A DNA stretch of 64,000 nt from Streptomyces griseofuscus (GTDB lineage: Bacteria > Actinomycetota > Actinomycetes > Streptomycetales > Streptomycetaceae), in the NCBI RefSeq assembly GCF_014673495.1, contig NZ_CP051006.1, forward strand, positions 7,129,001-7,193,000, in the 5' to 3' direction. The notes beneath the pieces were generated by a model that was given only the letters and a program-made list of their open reading frames with translations, ran no database searches and had not been told where the DNA came from. A program made the translations under genes and the position numbers. Shown in pieces: positions 31,501-39,887 of this stretch. Every line of letters begins with the position of its first letter. The first letter of the stretch is position 1.

Positions 31501-32790
31501 TCATCCCTCCCGCGCCGCCGCGCACACCGCGCGCGCGATCCTCGCCACGTCCTCGTCGGAGGTGACGTACGGCGGCATCGTGTACACCAGATCGCGGAAC
31601 GGGCGCAGCCACACGCCCTCTTCGACGGCCGCACGAGTGGCCGCCGCCATGTCGACCTCGCGGTCCAGCTGGACGACCCCGATGGCGCCCAGCACCCGTA
31701 CGTCCCGCACACCCGGCAGCTCGGCCGCCGCGGCGAGACCCGCGGTCAGACCCGCCTCGATCCGCTTGACCTCCGCCTGCCAGTCCTGGCCCATGAGCAG
31801 CTCGAGCGAGGCGCAGGCCACGGCGGCGGCCAGCGGATTGCCCATGAACGTCGGACCGTGCGCCAGCACCGGCACCTCGCCCCGGGAGATCCCCATCGCC
31901 ACCCGTGAGGTGCACAGCGTGGCCGCCATCGTCAGATAGCCGCCGGTCAGCGCCTTGCCCACGCACACCACATCCGGGGTGACGGCCGCGTGGTCCGCCG
32001 CGAACAGGGCGCCGGTACGCCCGAACCCGGTCGCGATCTCGTCGAACACCAGCAGTACGTCGTGCGCGTCGCACGCCTCGCGCAGCACCCGCAGATACCC
32101 GGGGGAGTGGAAGCGCATCCCGCCCGCGCCCTGTACCACCGGCTCCACGATCACCGCGGCCAGCTCGTCCGCGTGCCGCCCGATCAGCTCGCGCAGCTGC
32201 TCCGCGTACGACTCCTCGTACCCGGCCGGCGGCGCGTCCGCGAAGACCTGGCGCGGCAGCACGCCGGACCACAGCTCGTGCATCCCGCCCTCGGGGTCGC
32301 ACACCGACATCGGCTGCCAGGTGTCCCCGTGGTAGCCGCCCCGCCAGGTCAGCAGCCGCTGCTTGCCGGGGCGGCCGAGCGAACGCCAGTACTGGAGGCA
32401 CATCTTGACGGCGACCTCGACCGACACCGAGCCGGAGTCGGCCAGGAACACATGCTCCAGACCCTCGGGCGACATGTCGACAAGGAGCTTCGCGAGCCGG
32501 ACGGCGGGCTCATGGGTGAGCCCGCCGAACATCACATGGCTCATGCGCTCCAGCTGCCGCTGCGCCGCCTCGTTGAGCACCGGGTGGTTGTAGCCGTGGA
32601 TCGCCGACCACCACGAGGACATGCCGTCCACCAGCTCGCCCGAGCCGTCCGCGAGCCGCAGCCGGACCCCGCTCGCCGACTCCACGACGAGCGGTTCGGC
32701 ACGTCCGGGCATCGGGCCGTACGGATGCCAGACGTGCCGCCGGTCCAGCTCCAGCAGCTCGGGGACGCTCAGGTGGGGCAGGTCAGGCAT
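31501..32790 (-). CDS. bioA: Adenosylmethionine-8-amino-7-oxononanoate aminotransferase
   Basis: The product is 429 residues, a PLP class III aminotransferase that converts KAPA to DAPA using SAM as the amino donor. Landmarks are HVWHPYGPM near the N-terminus, SSWWSAIHGYNHP, the DEIATGFGRTG motif (PLP-binding Asp) and the active-site lysine in VGKALTGGYL. ATG 32790 overlaps the bioB stop by eight bases, so translation is coupled. Confidence 0.95.
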   Translation of the reverse strand: MPDLPHLSVPELLELDRRHVWHPYGPMPGRAEPLVVESASGVRLRLADGSGELVDGMSSWWSAIHGYNHPVLNEAAQRQLERMSHVMFGGLTHEPAVRLAKLLVDMSPEGLEHVFLADSGSVSVEVAVKMCLQYWRSLGRPGKQRLLTWRGGYHGDTWQPMSVCDPEGGMHELWSGVLPRQVFADAPPAGYEESYAEQLRELIGRHADELAAVIVEPVVQGAGGMRFHSPGYLRVLREACDAHDVLLVFDEIATGFGRTGALFAADHAAVTPDVVCVGKALTGGYLTMAATLCTSRVAMGISRGEVPVLAHGPTFMGNPLAAAVACASLELLMGQDWQAEVKRIEAGLTAGLAAAAELPGVRDVRVLGAIGVVQLDREVDMAAATRAAVEEGVWLRPFRDLVYTMPPYVTSDEDVARIARAVCAAAREG

Positions 32791-33985
32791 TGGGCGCGAG
32801 ATCCGTTCCGGCGCCCCGGCGGCGGACGGCGACCAGGTCGGTACGGGGCTCGTTCGCGGCCACCGGCTCACCGGCGGGCTCCGCGGGGGCCGAACCGCAC
32901 ACCCCGGCGCCCTCGTGGCAGCCACCCGCGGCGGAGTCGTGGCAGCCGGTGTCGGCACCCTGGTGGCAGCCACCGCCGCCCACTCGGTGCTCCGGCAGGG
33001 TGACCTGCTCGGCGCCCTCCACCTCGAAACCGGCGTCGGCGATCATCTCCAGGTCGGCCTTGCCCGCCTGGCCCTCGCTGGTCAGGTAGTCGCCGAGGAA
33101 GATGGAGTTGGCGAGGTTCAGCGCGAGCGGCTGCATCGTGCGCAGATGCACCTCACGGCCGCCCGCGATCCGCACCTCGACGTCCGGGCACACGAAGCGG
33201 ACCATCGCCAGGATCCGCAGACAGCGCTGCGGGGTGAGGTTCCACTCCTTGGCCAGCGGGGTGCCCTCGAACGGGATCAGGAAGTTCACCGGAACGGAGT
33301 CCGGGTCCAGCTCGCGCAGCGAGAAGACGACGTCCACCAGGTCCTCGTCGCTCTCGCCCATGCCGGCGATCAGACCGGAGCACGGCGAGAGACCGGCCGC
33401 GTGCGCCTTCTGCACCGTGTCCACCCGATCGGCGTACGTGTGGGTGGTGGTGATCTCCCCGTAGGTCGACTCCGAGGTGTTCAGATTGTGGTTGTAGGCG
33501 TCCGCGCCGGCCTCGCGCAGCCGTTCGGCCTGGCCGTCGGAGAGCAGCCCGAGGCAGGCGCACACCTCGACGCCCTCGTTCCCGTCCTTGATGGCCTTGA
33601 TGGTCTGCGAGACCCGGTCCACGTCCCGGTCCGTCGGACCGCGCCCGCTCGCCACCAGGCAGACGCGCTTGGCGCCGCCCGCGAGCCCCGCGGCGGCGGC
33701 CTGGGACGCCTCGTCGGGCTTGAGCCAGGTGTACTTGAGGATGCCCGCCTCGGAGCCGAGCCGCTGGGAGCAGTAGGAGCAGTCCTCGGGGCACAGGCCG
33801 GACTTGAGGTTGACCAGGTAGTTCAGTTTCACGCGCCGGCCGAACCAGTGCCGGCGCACCTTGCCGGCCGCGGCCACCACATCGAGCAGGTCGTCGTCGG
33901 AGGTGGCCAGCACGGCGAGCGCTTCCTCGCGGGTCGGCAGCTCGCGCCGAAGCCCCTTGTCCACCAGCGTGTTCAGCAGGTCCAT
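32783..33985 (-). CDS. bioB: Biotin synthase with Cys/His-rich tail
   Basis: The product is 400 residues, a radical SAM enzyme inserting sulfur into dethiobiotin. The SAM cluster motif is CPEDCSYC (CxxxCxxC) at about residues 65-72; the second cluster ligands lie in the usual ICAxxG-type strands. The protein is some 50 residues longer than typical BioB. The extra C-terminus contains repeated GCH/CHE units (GGCHQGADTGCHDSAAGGCH) and then a basic tail ending GTDLAPNA. The repeats could hold iron or another metal. It is the first gene of the operon, divergent from bioF. Confidence 0.95.
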   Translation of the reverse strand: MDLLNTLVDKGLRRELPTREEALAVLATSDDDLLDVVAAAGKVRRHWFGRRVKLNYLVNLKSGLCPEDCSYCSQRLGSEAGILKYTWLKPDEASQAAAAGLAGGAKRVCLVASGRGPTDRDVDRVSQTIKAIKDGNEGVEVCACLGLLSDGQAERLREAGADAYNHNLNTSESTYGEITTTHTYADRVDTVQKAHAAGLSPCSGLIAGMGESDEDLVDVVFSLRELDPDSVPVNFLIPFEGTPLAKEWNLTPQRCLRILAMVRFVCPDVEVRIAGGREVHLRTMQPLALNLANSIFLGDYLTSEGQAGKADLEMIADAGFEVEGAEQVTLPEHRVGGGGCHQGADTGCHDSAAGGCHEGAGVCGSAPAEPAGEPVAANEPRTDLVAVRRRGAGTDLAPNA

Positions 33986-34038
33986 GAGGCCCGATCCTGT
34001 CGTACGGGACCGCTCCGGGCCAAGGAGAGTTCACACAA

Positions 34039-34075
34039 GGAACACCGTTCACCGTGTGGGTATTGCCACACGGTG
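34039..34075. promoter_or_regulatory. Divergent bio promoter region with two palindromes
   Basis: GGAACACCGTTCA (34039-34051) fits a GAAC-N3-GTTC inverted repeat similar to the actinobacterial BioQ consensus as I remember it. Overlapping it, CACCGTGTGG (34050-34059) and CCACACGGTG (34066-34075) form a perfect 10-bp inverted repeat with a 6-bp spacer. Both lie between bioB and bioF and are likely operators. Confidence 0.6.
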
Positions 34076-34132
34076 GGTGCCGGGCGGGCCAGCTAGGGTC
34101 TGTGCGCTACCTACAAAACTCCCGGAGGACTC

Positions 34133-35260
34133 ATGGCGTTCGGCTGGATCGAGGAGCAGGCCCGGGCGCGCCACCGGGCCGGACTCGTACGGCGCCTCAG
34201 CCCGCGCCCCTCCTCCTCCCCGCTGCTGGATCTGGCGAGCAACGACTATCTGGGCCTCGCCCGGCACCCCGAGGTGACCGAGGGCGCGGCACGGGCCGCC
34301 AGGACCTGGGGCGGCGGCGCCACCGGCTCCCGGCTGGTCACCGGCACCACCGAGCTGCACGCCGAACTGGAGCGGGAACTGGCCGCGTTCTGCGGCTTCG
34401 AGGCCGCCCTGGTCTTCTCCTCCGGGTACGCCGCGAACCTGGCCGCGGTCACCGCGCTCGGCCCGCACGGCTCGCTCGTCGTCTCCGACGCGGGCAACCA
34501 CGCCTCGCTCATCGACGGCTGCCGGCTCGCCCGGGGTGAGACCCAGGTCGTCGGACATGCCGACCCGCAGGCGGTGCGCAAGGCCCTCGCCACCCATGAG
34601 GGAGCGGCGATCGTGGTCTCGGACACCGTGTTCTCGGTCGACGGGGACCGGGCGCCGCTCGTGCGGCTGGCCGAGGCGTGCCGGGAGCACGGCGCGGGGC
34701 TCGTCGTGGACGACGCCCACGGCCTCGGCGTACTGGGCGACGGCGGGCGGGGCGCGGCGCAGGCGACCGGCCTCGCGGGCGCGCCGGACGTGGTGGCCAC
34801 GGCCACGCTGTCCAAGTCGCTCGGCAGCCAGGGCGGGGTGGTGCTGGGTCCCGCACGGGTGATCGACCACCTGGTCAACGCGGCCCGGACGTTCATCTTC
34901 GACACCGGACTCGCGCCGGCGGCGGCCGGTGCGGCCCTCGCGGCCCTGCGGCTGCTCGGCCGGGAACCCGAACGGGCGGCGCGGGCCCGCGAGGTGGCGG
35001 GGGAGCTGCACGCACGGCTGACCACCGCGGGTCTGGAGGCGGTGCGTCCGGACGCCGCGGTGGTCTCCGTACGGGCCCCGTCCCCGGAGCAGGCGGTGCG
35101 CTGGGCGGCCGACTGCCGTACGGCGGGCCTGGCCGTGGGCTGTTTCCGTCCTCCCTCCGTGCCCGACGGCATCTCCCGGCTGCGGCTGACCGCCCGCGCG
35201 GACCTCTCCGGGGCCGAGATCGCCCACGCGGTGCGGGTGATCGGCGAAACGCGACCATGA
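34133..35260 (+). CDS. bioF: 8-amino-7-oxononanoate synthase
   Basis: The product is 375 residues, a PLP alpha-oxoamine synthase joining pimeloyl thioester and alanine, the first step of the biotin ring pathway. Motifs are LASNDYLGLARHP at the start, GTTELHAELER, VSDAGNHASLIDG, VDDAHGLGVLG (PLP Asp) and LSKSLGSQGG (Schiff-base Lys). GGAGG precedes the ATG. It is divergent from bioB-A-D and shares the palindromic control region. Confidence 0.94.
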   Translation: MAFGWIEEQARARHRAGLVRRLSPRPSSSPLLDLASNDYLGLARHPEVTEGAARAARTWGGGATGSRLVTGTTELHAELERELAAFCGFEAALVFSSGYAANLAAVTALGPHGSLVVSDAGNHASLIDGCRLARGETQVVGHADPQAVRKALATHEGAAIVVSDTVFSVDGDRAPLVRLAEACREHGAGLVVDDAHGLGVLGDGGRGAAQATGLAGAPDVVATATLSKSLGSQGGVVLGPARVIDHLVNAARTFIFDTGLAPAAAGAALAALRLLGREPERAARAREVAGELHARLTTAGLEAVRPDAAVVSVRAPSPEQAVRWAADCRTAGLAVGCFRPPSVPDGISRLRLTARADLSGAEIAHAVRVIGETRP

Positions 35261-35350
35261 GTCGGCGTGACACGGCCGTGCTTCGCGGCTGATCGGGTCC
35301 GACGGGTGTTCCGACCGGTCCTGTGAGTTTTTCGACCGGTCCTGCGGGTT

Positions 35351-35575
35351 TCAGCGGAGCGCGGCCACGAAGCCGGCCCAGCTGTCAGCGGAGAAGAGCA
35401 GCGCGGGTCCGGTGGGATCCTTCGAGTCGCGCACGGCGAGCAGTCCGGACCGGGGCCCGGAGCGCGGCCGTGCCGTCTCCACGCAGTTGTTGGCTCCCGT
35501 GCTGTAACTGCTGCGCAGCCAGCGCACGTCGTACAGGTCGGTACTGGCAGGGACGTTCCGAGGCAGAGCTGACAA
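35351..35575 (-). CDS. DUF397 protein
   Basis: Seventy-four residues with the typical DUF397 signature: WLRSSYSTGANNCVETARP, VRDSKDPTGPALLFSADSW and FVAAL. I chose TTG 35575 because AAGGAGG, embedded at the XRE stop, sits seven bases upstream; an upstream GTG would overlap that gene. DUF397 proteins are almost always encoded with XRE/DUF5753 regulators and behave as small partners or antagonists in Streptomyces development switches. Confidence 0.85.
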   Translation of the reverse strand: MSALPRNVPASTDLYDVRWLRSSYSTGANNCVETARPRSGPRSGLLAVRDSKDPTGPALLFSADSWAGFVAALR

Positions 35576-35585
35576 TGGTGCCTCC

Positions 35586-36449
35586 TTACGCGCCGTCACC
35601 TATCCCGGCGATGTAGTCCAGCGAATCGTGGGGGGAAAGAGCGTGGCTCTGGAGGTTCTGGAAGGCCTCCGAGTACGCCCGGAGGTCTTCTTTCCGCTCC
35701 AGGTAGAGGCTACTCGTCAGCTGGTCTAGAACAACCACATCGAGATCAGAAGTGCTCGGAAATGAGAAAATAACGAAAGGCCCGGTGAGGCCGACATGGG
35801 CTCCCGCCCCGAACGGCAGTACCTGGAGCCGCACTTGGGGCAACCGGGCCGCCTCCATGAGCCGCTCCAGCTGGCGCGCCATCACCTTGGGGCCGCCCAC
35901 CTCCCGGCGCAGCACCGCCTCGTCCAGGACCGCGGACAGCTCCAGCGGCGGGTTCGAGCGCAGTACGTCCTGCCGGGCCAGGCGCACCTCCACCAGCGCG
36001 TCCAGGCGCTCCTCGTCCAGGTCCTTGACGGCCGCCCGGGTCACCGCGCGGGCGTAGTCGGCCGTCTGGAGCAGACCGGGCACGACGGTCGTCTCCAGTG
36101 TGCGCATCGCGCCGGCCTGCGACTCCAGGCTGATGAAGTCCCGGTAAGTCGGCGGGAGCACCCCGCGGTAGGCGTGCCACCAGCGGTTGCGGTCGCCGTC
36201 GCCGTCCTCGGAGCCCGCCAGCATCAGCAGCAGCTCGCGCAGCTGGGCGTCGCGCACGGCGTAGGCGTCCAGAAGTAAGCGAAGATCGGCCGGTTTCACA
36301 CCACTGGCACCCGTCTCGATACGGCTCACCTTCGACTGGTGCCAGCCGACCAGCCGGGCCGCCTCCCCACTGGTGAGCCCCGCACCGGTGCGCAGCGTGC
36401 GCAGTTCGGCACCCAATTTGCGGCGGCGCACTGCCGGCCCGTTCTGCAT
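35586..36449 (-). CDS. XRE-family regulator with DUF5753 domain
   Basis: The product is 287 residues. The N-terminal HTH (about 12-65: ELRTLRTGAGLTSGEAARLV, GWHQSKVSRIETGASG) is followed by DUF5753 (ISLESQAGAMRTLETTVVPG, LLQTADYARAV, LPFGAGAHVGLTGPFVIFSF). AAGGAGGAG precedes the ATG. It forms the known Streptomyces triad with the DUF397 gene downstream and the divergent ATP-binding protein gene. It probably senses a partner protein and controls the divergent promoter. Confidence 0.9.
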   Translation of the reverse strand: MQNGPAVRRRKLGAELRTLRTGAGLTSGEAARLVGWHQSKVSRIETGASGVKPADLRLLLDAYAVRDAQLRELLLMLAGSEDGDGDRNRWWHAYRGVLPPTYRDFISLESQAGAMRTLETTVVPGLLQTADYARAVTRAAVKDLDEERLDALVEVRLARQDVLRSNPPLELSAVLDEAVLRREVGGPKVMARQLERLMEAARLPQVRLQVLPFGAGAHVGLTGPFVIFSFPSTSDLDVVVLDQLTSSLYLERKEDLRAYSEAFQNLQSHALSPHDSLDYIAGIGDGA

Positions 36450-36662
36450 GGGCTCCTCCTTACTCCTTACGGGCCGCCCGAATACGGTCTCCCGTCGCAG
36501 AGTTCACCGCATCGAGCGACAGATATATGCACATCTTGGTGGATCGCTCCCCGTGACCGGTTCGGTGGTGGCAGTCTGACGAGGAAGCACCAGTCCGGGA
36601 CCGTACTCGAACCATCCGCTCCATGCAGGACTCCGGTCCCGTGGGAAAGGGACGACGTCGCC

Positions 36663-37121
36663 ATGGCAGACCACCTGGAAGCATCCGTCACTCTGCCGAG
36701 CGATCCCGCCTCGGTCGCCGCCGCGCGGTCGTACGTGGTGAGCACCCTGGCGGAGTGGGGTCTGCCCGCGGACGCCGAGGCGGCCGACACGGTGCGGCTG
36801 ATCGTCTCCGAACTGGCCACCAACGCCGTACAGCACACCTTCGGGCAGTCCCCGACCTTCACGGTCGACATCGCGCTGGAGCGCGACGAACAGCTGCGCA
36901 TCGGGGTCACGGACAGTCATCCGCGCTTCCCGAAGAGACTGCCCGCGGCCGTGCAGCAGGACAACGGCCGCGGGATGGTCATCGTCCGCTGGCTCACCGC
37001 CGAGTGCGGCGGCAGGCTCCGCGTCCGCCCCACCCGGGAGGGTGGCAAGACGGTCTCCATCGAACTGCCCTGGACCGTCCCGGCCGAACCGGTGGCGACG
37101 GCCGGCCAGCAGGAGCCGTAG
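36663..37121 (+). CDS. HATPase anti-sigma-factor-like ATP-binding protein
   Basis: The product is 152 residues with a GHKL ATP-binding fold like SpoIIAB/RsbW: DTVRLIVSELATNAVQHTFG (N box), IGVTDSHPRFP (G1-like) and DNGRGMVIVRWLT (G2 box). Such proteins bind and inhibit sigma factors or phosphorylate anti-anti-sigma partners. It is divergent from the XRE/DUF5753 gene, the standard neighbour arrangement. ATG 36663 has AAAGGGACGA upstream. Confidence 0.85.
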   Translation: MADHLEASVTLPSDPASVAAARSYVVSTLAEWGLPADAEAADTVRLIVSELATNAVQHTFGQSPTFTVDIALERDEQLRIGVTDSHPRFPKRLPAAVQQDNGRGMVIVRWLTAECGGRLRVRPTREGGKTVSIELPWTVPAEPVATAGQQEP

Positions 37122-37274
37122 CGGGAGAGCCCGACGCGGAGCCGTGAAACGTTCATCCGGCGGGTGCGCGGGACCCGTCCCGGGCCGCCCGGGGGCTGGA
37201 GGCGGCGCCGGGTGAGGGGAAAAGGCACAAGGAGCGGCCCGGTGGCTGGAGTCGCTCCCCCGTGCGCGGGCGGG

Positions 37275-37748
37275 TCAGCTGACCCGGCCGTACCAGACGC
37301 TCTTGGTCCAGATCTTCTCCAGCCGCACCACGGAACCGCTCTTGGGCGCGTGCCAGATCTTGTTGTGACCGGCGTAGATGCCGACGTGGTAGACGTTCGA
37401 GCCGTAGTGGAAGAACACCAGGTCGCCCGCTCTGCGGCTGCCGGAGGAGATGTGGTGCGTCTTGTTGTACTGCTGCGCGGCGGTCCGCGGCAGCTTCTTC
37501 CCGGCCTTCTTGAACGAATAGAGCGTCAGCCCCGAGCAGTCGAACCGTCGCGGCCCGATGGCCCCCCACTGGTACGGGGCGCCCTTCTTGGACGCCGCGA
37601 TGTTCAGGGCCTTCGTCGCCATCGTCGCGGCCGAGGCGTCGGTGGAGAGGCCAGGCACCGCGATCGAGCCGCCCACGGCGGCCAGGGTGAGGGCCGAGGC
37701 CGTACCGGCACGGGCCATCAGCGACGGGACACGATTGAGCGCAGTCAT
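37275..37748 (-). CDS. Secreted NlpC/P60 peptidoglycan hydrolase
   Basis: The product is 157 residues. A signal peptide (MARAGTASALTLAAVGGSIA, cut near AASAATM) is followed by a single NlpC/P60 domain with Cys in RRFDCSGLTLYS, His in VYHVGIYAGH and a third polar residue near WHAPKSG. It cleaves D-Glu-mDAP-type peptide bonds in cell wall. ATG 37748 has GAAGGG upstream. The 5' leader resembles the c-di-AMP (ydaO) riboswitch that controls cell-wall hydrolases in Streptomyces. Confidence 0.92.
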   Translation of the reverse strand: MTALNRVPSLMARAGTASALTLAAVGGSIAVPGLSTDASAATMATKALNIAASKKGAPYQWGAIGPRRFDCSGLTLYSFKKAGKKLPRTAAQQYNKTHHISSGSRRAGDLVFFHYGSNVYHVGIYAGHNKIWHAPKSGSVVRLEKIWTKSVWYGRVS

Positions 37749-37754
37749 GCGCAA

Positions 37755-37935
37755 CCCTTCGTCAGCCGCCTGTGAAGGATGACCTGTCGGATTCGGGCTG
37801 GCGAAGTAGCCCGGCCGCGTTGCCACGGCTTCACCCCAAGGGCCGCCCGAAGCGTCCGTCCGTCCGCTCACACGGACTGCCGACCGTTCCGGGGACCCGC
37901 ACTGCCTGGGTCCTCCACTCCTGCCGATCCACTCC
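37755..37935 (-). promoter_or_regulatory. Probable c-di-AMP (ydaO/yuaA) riboswitch
   Basis: Read leftwards, the leader contains GGACCCAGGCAG, the conserved TTGGGGTGAAGCCG and GGCAACGCGG segments, and near the end CAGCCCGAATCCGACAGGTC followed by CACAGGCGGC, all characteristic of the actinobacterial ydaO motif. It ends shortly before the GAAGGG ribosome-binding site of the NlpC/P60 gene. In this class c-di-AMP usually turns expression off. Boundaries are approximate. Confidence 0.7.
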
Positions 37936-37949
37936 TGTCGACCGGTCAT

Positions 37950-38322
37950 CCGGGCGGCGGCAGGACTCGGCGTCCGCCCGGACCGCCCCGCCGCGGTGGC
38001 GGGGGCTTGTCGTCAGACAGGGATCTTCACCTACAGCTGTCCGAAAATCCCAACGGAATCGGGGATTTGTGGCGTTACTCACCACTCGCCCGTTCGGGTG
38101 GGAGCTGCTCTGTTCGATGCTCCGTCAGTTCCGTTGCGTAGCCCCGGACCTGGGAAAAGGCGGTCGCGCGGGGAGCACGGACCCGGCCCGCGCGCAACTC
38201 GGGAGAACGGGAAACGGATCCGGATATACACCGGTCGGCGGTACGTCGTTCGGACCGTTTCGTACCCGGACCCGGCGGCCGCGCGGACATCTCGCACCCA
38301 CCGGATCCGGTGGCCGTCCGGA
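37950..38322. other. Intergenic region upstream of the riboswitch
   Basis: No convincing gene. It holds the promoter side of the NlpC/P60 transcript and, at 38298-38313, a 16-bp perfect palindrome (CCACCGGATCCGGTGG) ten bases beyond the stop of the 102-residue gene, which could act as its terminator. Confidence 0.5.
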
Positions 38323-38631
38323 TCAGCCCACGGCGTCCGGCGGGAGCGCGACGCGAGCGACCCGGCGCTCACCGTCGAGCACCCGCAGCGCCCGTGCCAA
38401 CGTGCCCCCGTGTACCTCCCGCTCGCCCCGGTCGTGCATCAGCTCCAGCGCGTCGCGCAGCTCTTCCGCCTTGCGTACCAGCGCCTGCGCCGCGCGCAGA
38501 CCGCGATAGGTGTCCCCGTCGCGCGCCGGGTTGATCCTGCCGAGCAGATCGACCACCGACAGATAGTGGTCGACCAGCTCGCCCTCCGCGTGCGTCAGCG
38601 CCGGCAGCGGTGGCAGCTCCTCGGGCAGCAC
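38323..38631 (-). CDS. Small hypothetical protein downstream of clpP5
   Basis: The product is 102 residues, entirely helical and charged (LTHAEGELVDHYLSVVDLLG, AAQALVRKAEELRDALELM, GTLARALRVLDGERR), with no cysteine or membrane segment. GTG 38631 lies seven bases after the ClpP stop, so the two form one operon. It may be an accessory of the degenerate protease. I do not recognise the family. Confidence 0.65.
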   Translation of the reverse strand: MLPEELPPLPALTHAEGELVDHYLSVVDLLGRINPARDGDTYRGLRAAQALVRKAEELRDALELMHDRGEREVHGGTLARALRVLDGERRVARVALPPDAVG

Positions 38632-38638
38632 GGCCGGC

Positions 38639-39265
38639 TCACCGCTCGCCGGGGAGGTCCCGGCGGCTGGGCACCACGCCGTCCACCAGGCCGTACGACA
38701 GCGCGCCCGGCGCGTCCAGCATCAGATCGCGCTCCAGATCCTGATGGACCTGCTCCTCGGTGCGCCCCGTGTGCCGGACCAGCATCTCCTCCATCAGGGT
38801 GCGCAGCCGGACCAGTTCGTCGGCCTGGATGAGCAGATCGCTCGGCTGGCCCTGCGCCGGCTCGGGCAGCTCGGGCTGGGAGAGCACCACACGCGCGCCG
38901 GGCAGGGTGAACCGCTTGCCGGGGGTACCGGCGGCAAGCAGCACGGCGCCGACCGAGGCGGCCTGGCCCAGGCAGTACGTCTGCACCTCGCAGGTGACGT
39001 ACTGCATCGTGTCGTAGATCGCCGTCATCGCATGGAACGAGCCGCCCGGGCAGTTCAGATACAGCGTGATGTCCCGGTCCGGGTCCAGGTGTTCGAGGTG
39101 CATGAACTGGGTGATCACATCACTGGCCGCCGCCTCGTCCAGGGGCGTCCCGAGGAAGACGACCCGGTTCTCGAACAGCTTCGAGTAGGGATCGAGCCGC
39201 CGCTCCCCGAAGTTGGTGCGCTCGGTGAACTCGGGCAGGACGTAACGGGCGGACGGTCGGGACAT
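38639..39265 (-). CDS. clpP5: ClpP-family protease subunit lacking the catalytic His
   Basis: The product is 208 residues with the ClpP fold: YLNCPGGSFHAMTAIYDTMQ, the nucleophile Ser in LGQAASVGAVLLAAG, and the Asp region ERDLMLDAPGALSYGLVDG. Where active ClpP has IHQP, this protein has LSQP (in ARVVLSQPEL), so the catalytic His is replaced by Ser. It is therefore probably inactive alone and may form mixed rings or act as a structural subunit. From memory, its position near the urease genes matches S. coelicolor clpP5 (SCO1230). Confidence 0.85.
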   Translation of the reverse strand: MSRPSARYVLPEFTERTNFGERRLDPYSKLFENRVVFLGTPLDEAAASDVITQFMHLEHLDPDRDITLYLNCPGGSFHAMTAIYDTMQYVTCEVQTYCLGQAASVGAVLLAAGTPGKRFTLPGARVVLSQPELPEPAQGQPSDLLIQADELVRLRTLMEEMLVRHTGRTEEQVHQDLERDLMLDAPGALSYGLVDGVVPSRRDLPGER

Positions 39266-39311
39266 CTGGGCACACCCCTCCTCACAGCGGAGACCGGCGA
39301 TCTCCGACTTC

Positions 39312-39347
39312 TGTACAGAATGTACAGGACGTACCTGACGTTATGAT
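39312..39347 (+). promoter_or_regulatory. TGTACA operator and promoter of the YefM-type antitoxin
   Basis: Two TGTACA hexamers (39312-39317, 39321-39326) precede a -10-like TATGAT (39342-39347), seven bases before the ATG. TGTACA palindromes are the known core of YefM-YoeB operators. The divergent clpP5 gene starts at 39265, so it may share this control region. Confidence 0.65.
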
Positions 39348-39353
39348 GGGGGT

Positions 39354-39656
39354 ATGGCCTACGAGATTCCGGTGACGCAAGCCAGGGCTGAGCTCGCCGA
39401 CCTGATCAACCGGGTGGTGTACGGCGCCGAGCGTGTCGTCGTGACCCGGCACGGCAAGCCGCTGGCCGCGCTGGTCTCGGCCGCCGACCTGGCACGCCTC
39501 GAGGCCCTCGACGCCGCCGACGAGCCGGGCGAGGAACAGGTGGCCAGCTCGGTCTCGCACATCCGTGAGTCCGCCGTCCATGAGGTGCCGTCCGCTCCGC
39601 GTGAACGCCAGCGCTTCGGCATCGCGGCGGAGTACCGGGGGCCGGGCGTGCCCTGA
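39354..39656 (+). CDS. Solitary Phd/YefM-family antitoxin
   Basis: The product is 100 residues. The N-terminal Phd/YefM DNA-binding domain is IPVTQARAELADLINRVVYG, then RVVVTRHGKPLAALVSAADL. The C-terminus is acidic to mixed and probably unstructured. No toxin gene follows; the next gene is ureA, 231 bases downstream. It may be an orphan antitoxin used as a local regulator. ATG 39354 has GGGGG upstream, and the promoter carries TGTACA operator motifs. Confidence 0.85.
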   Translation: MAYEIPVTQARAELADLINRVVYGAERVVVTRHGKPLAALVSAADLARLEALDAADEPGEEQVASSVSHIRESAVHEVPSAPRERQRFGIAAEYRGPGVP

Positions 39657-39887
39657 ACCGCCCCTGGCCGCCCCACAGTTATCGCCGGTGCCATAGAGCG
39701 GTCATGCGCCACCCAAAGGCTGGTTAACGTCGTTGAAACTCCGGCGAACTAGCCTGCGGATTCATGCCACCGGTGGGTTTTTGTGCCCCTATTGCGCACG
39801 GTCGGTCCCTGTTCGTCCGTGTGTTACACCTGACTCCCGTCGAGGTGGCTGCGGCACCCGGACCCCGCACGGTCCGGAGCGAGGACT

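Noticed and set aside
35323..35616. Rightward frame opposite the DUF397 gene
   Set aside because: The leftward frame has the DUF397 signature and a good ribosome-binding site; the rightward one is Arg/Ser-rich shadow.
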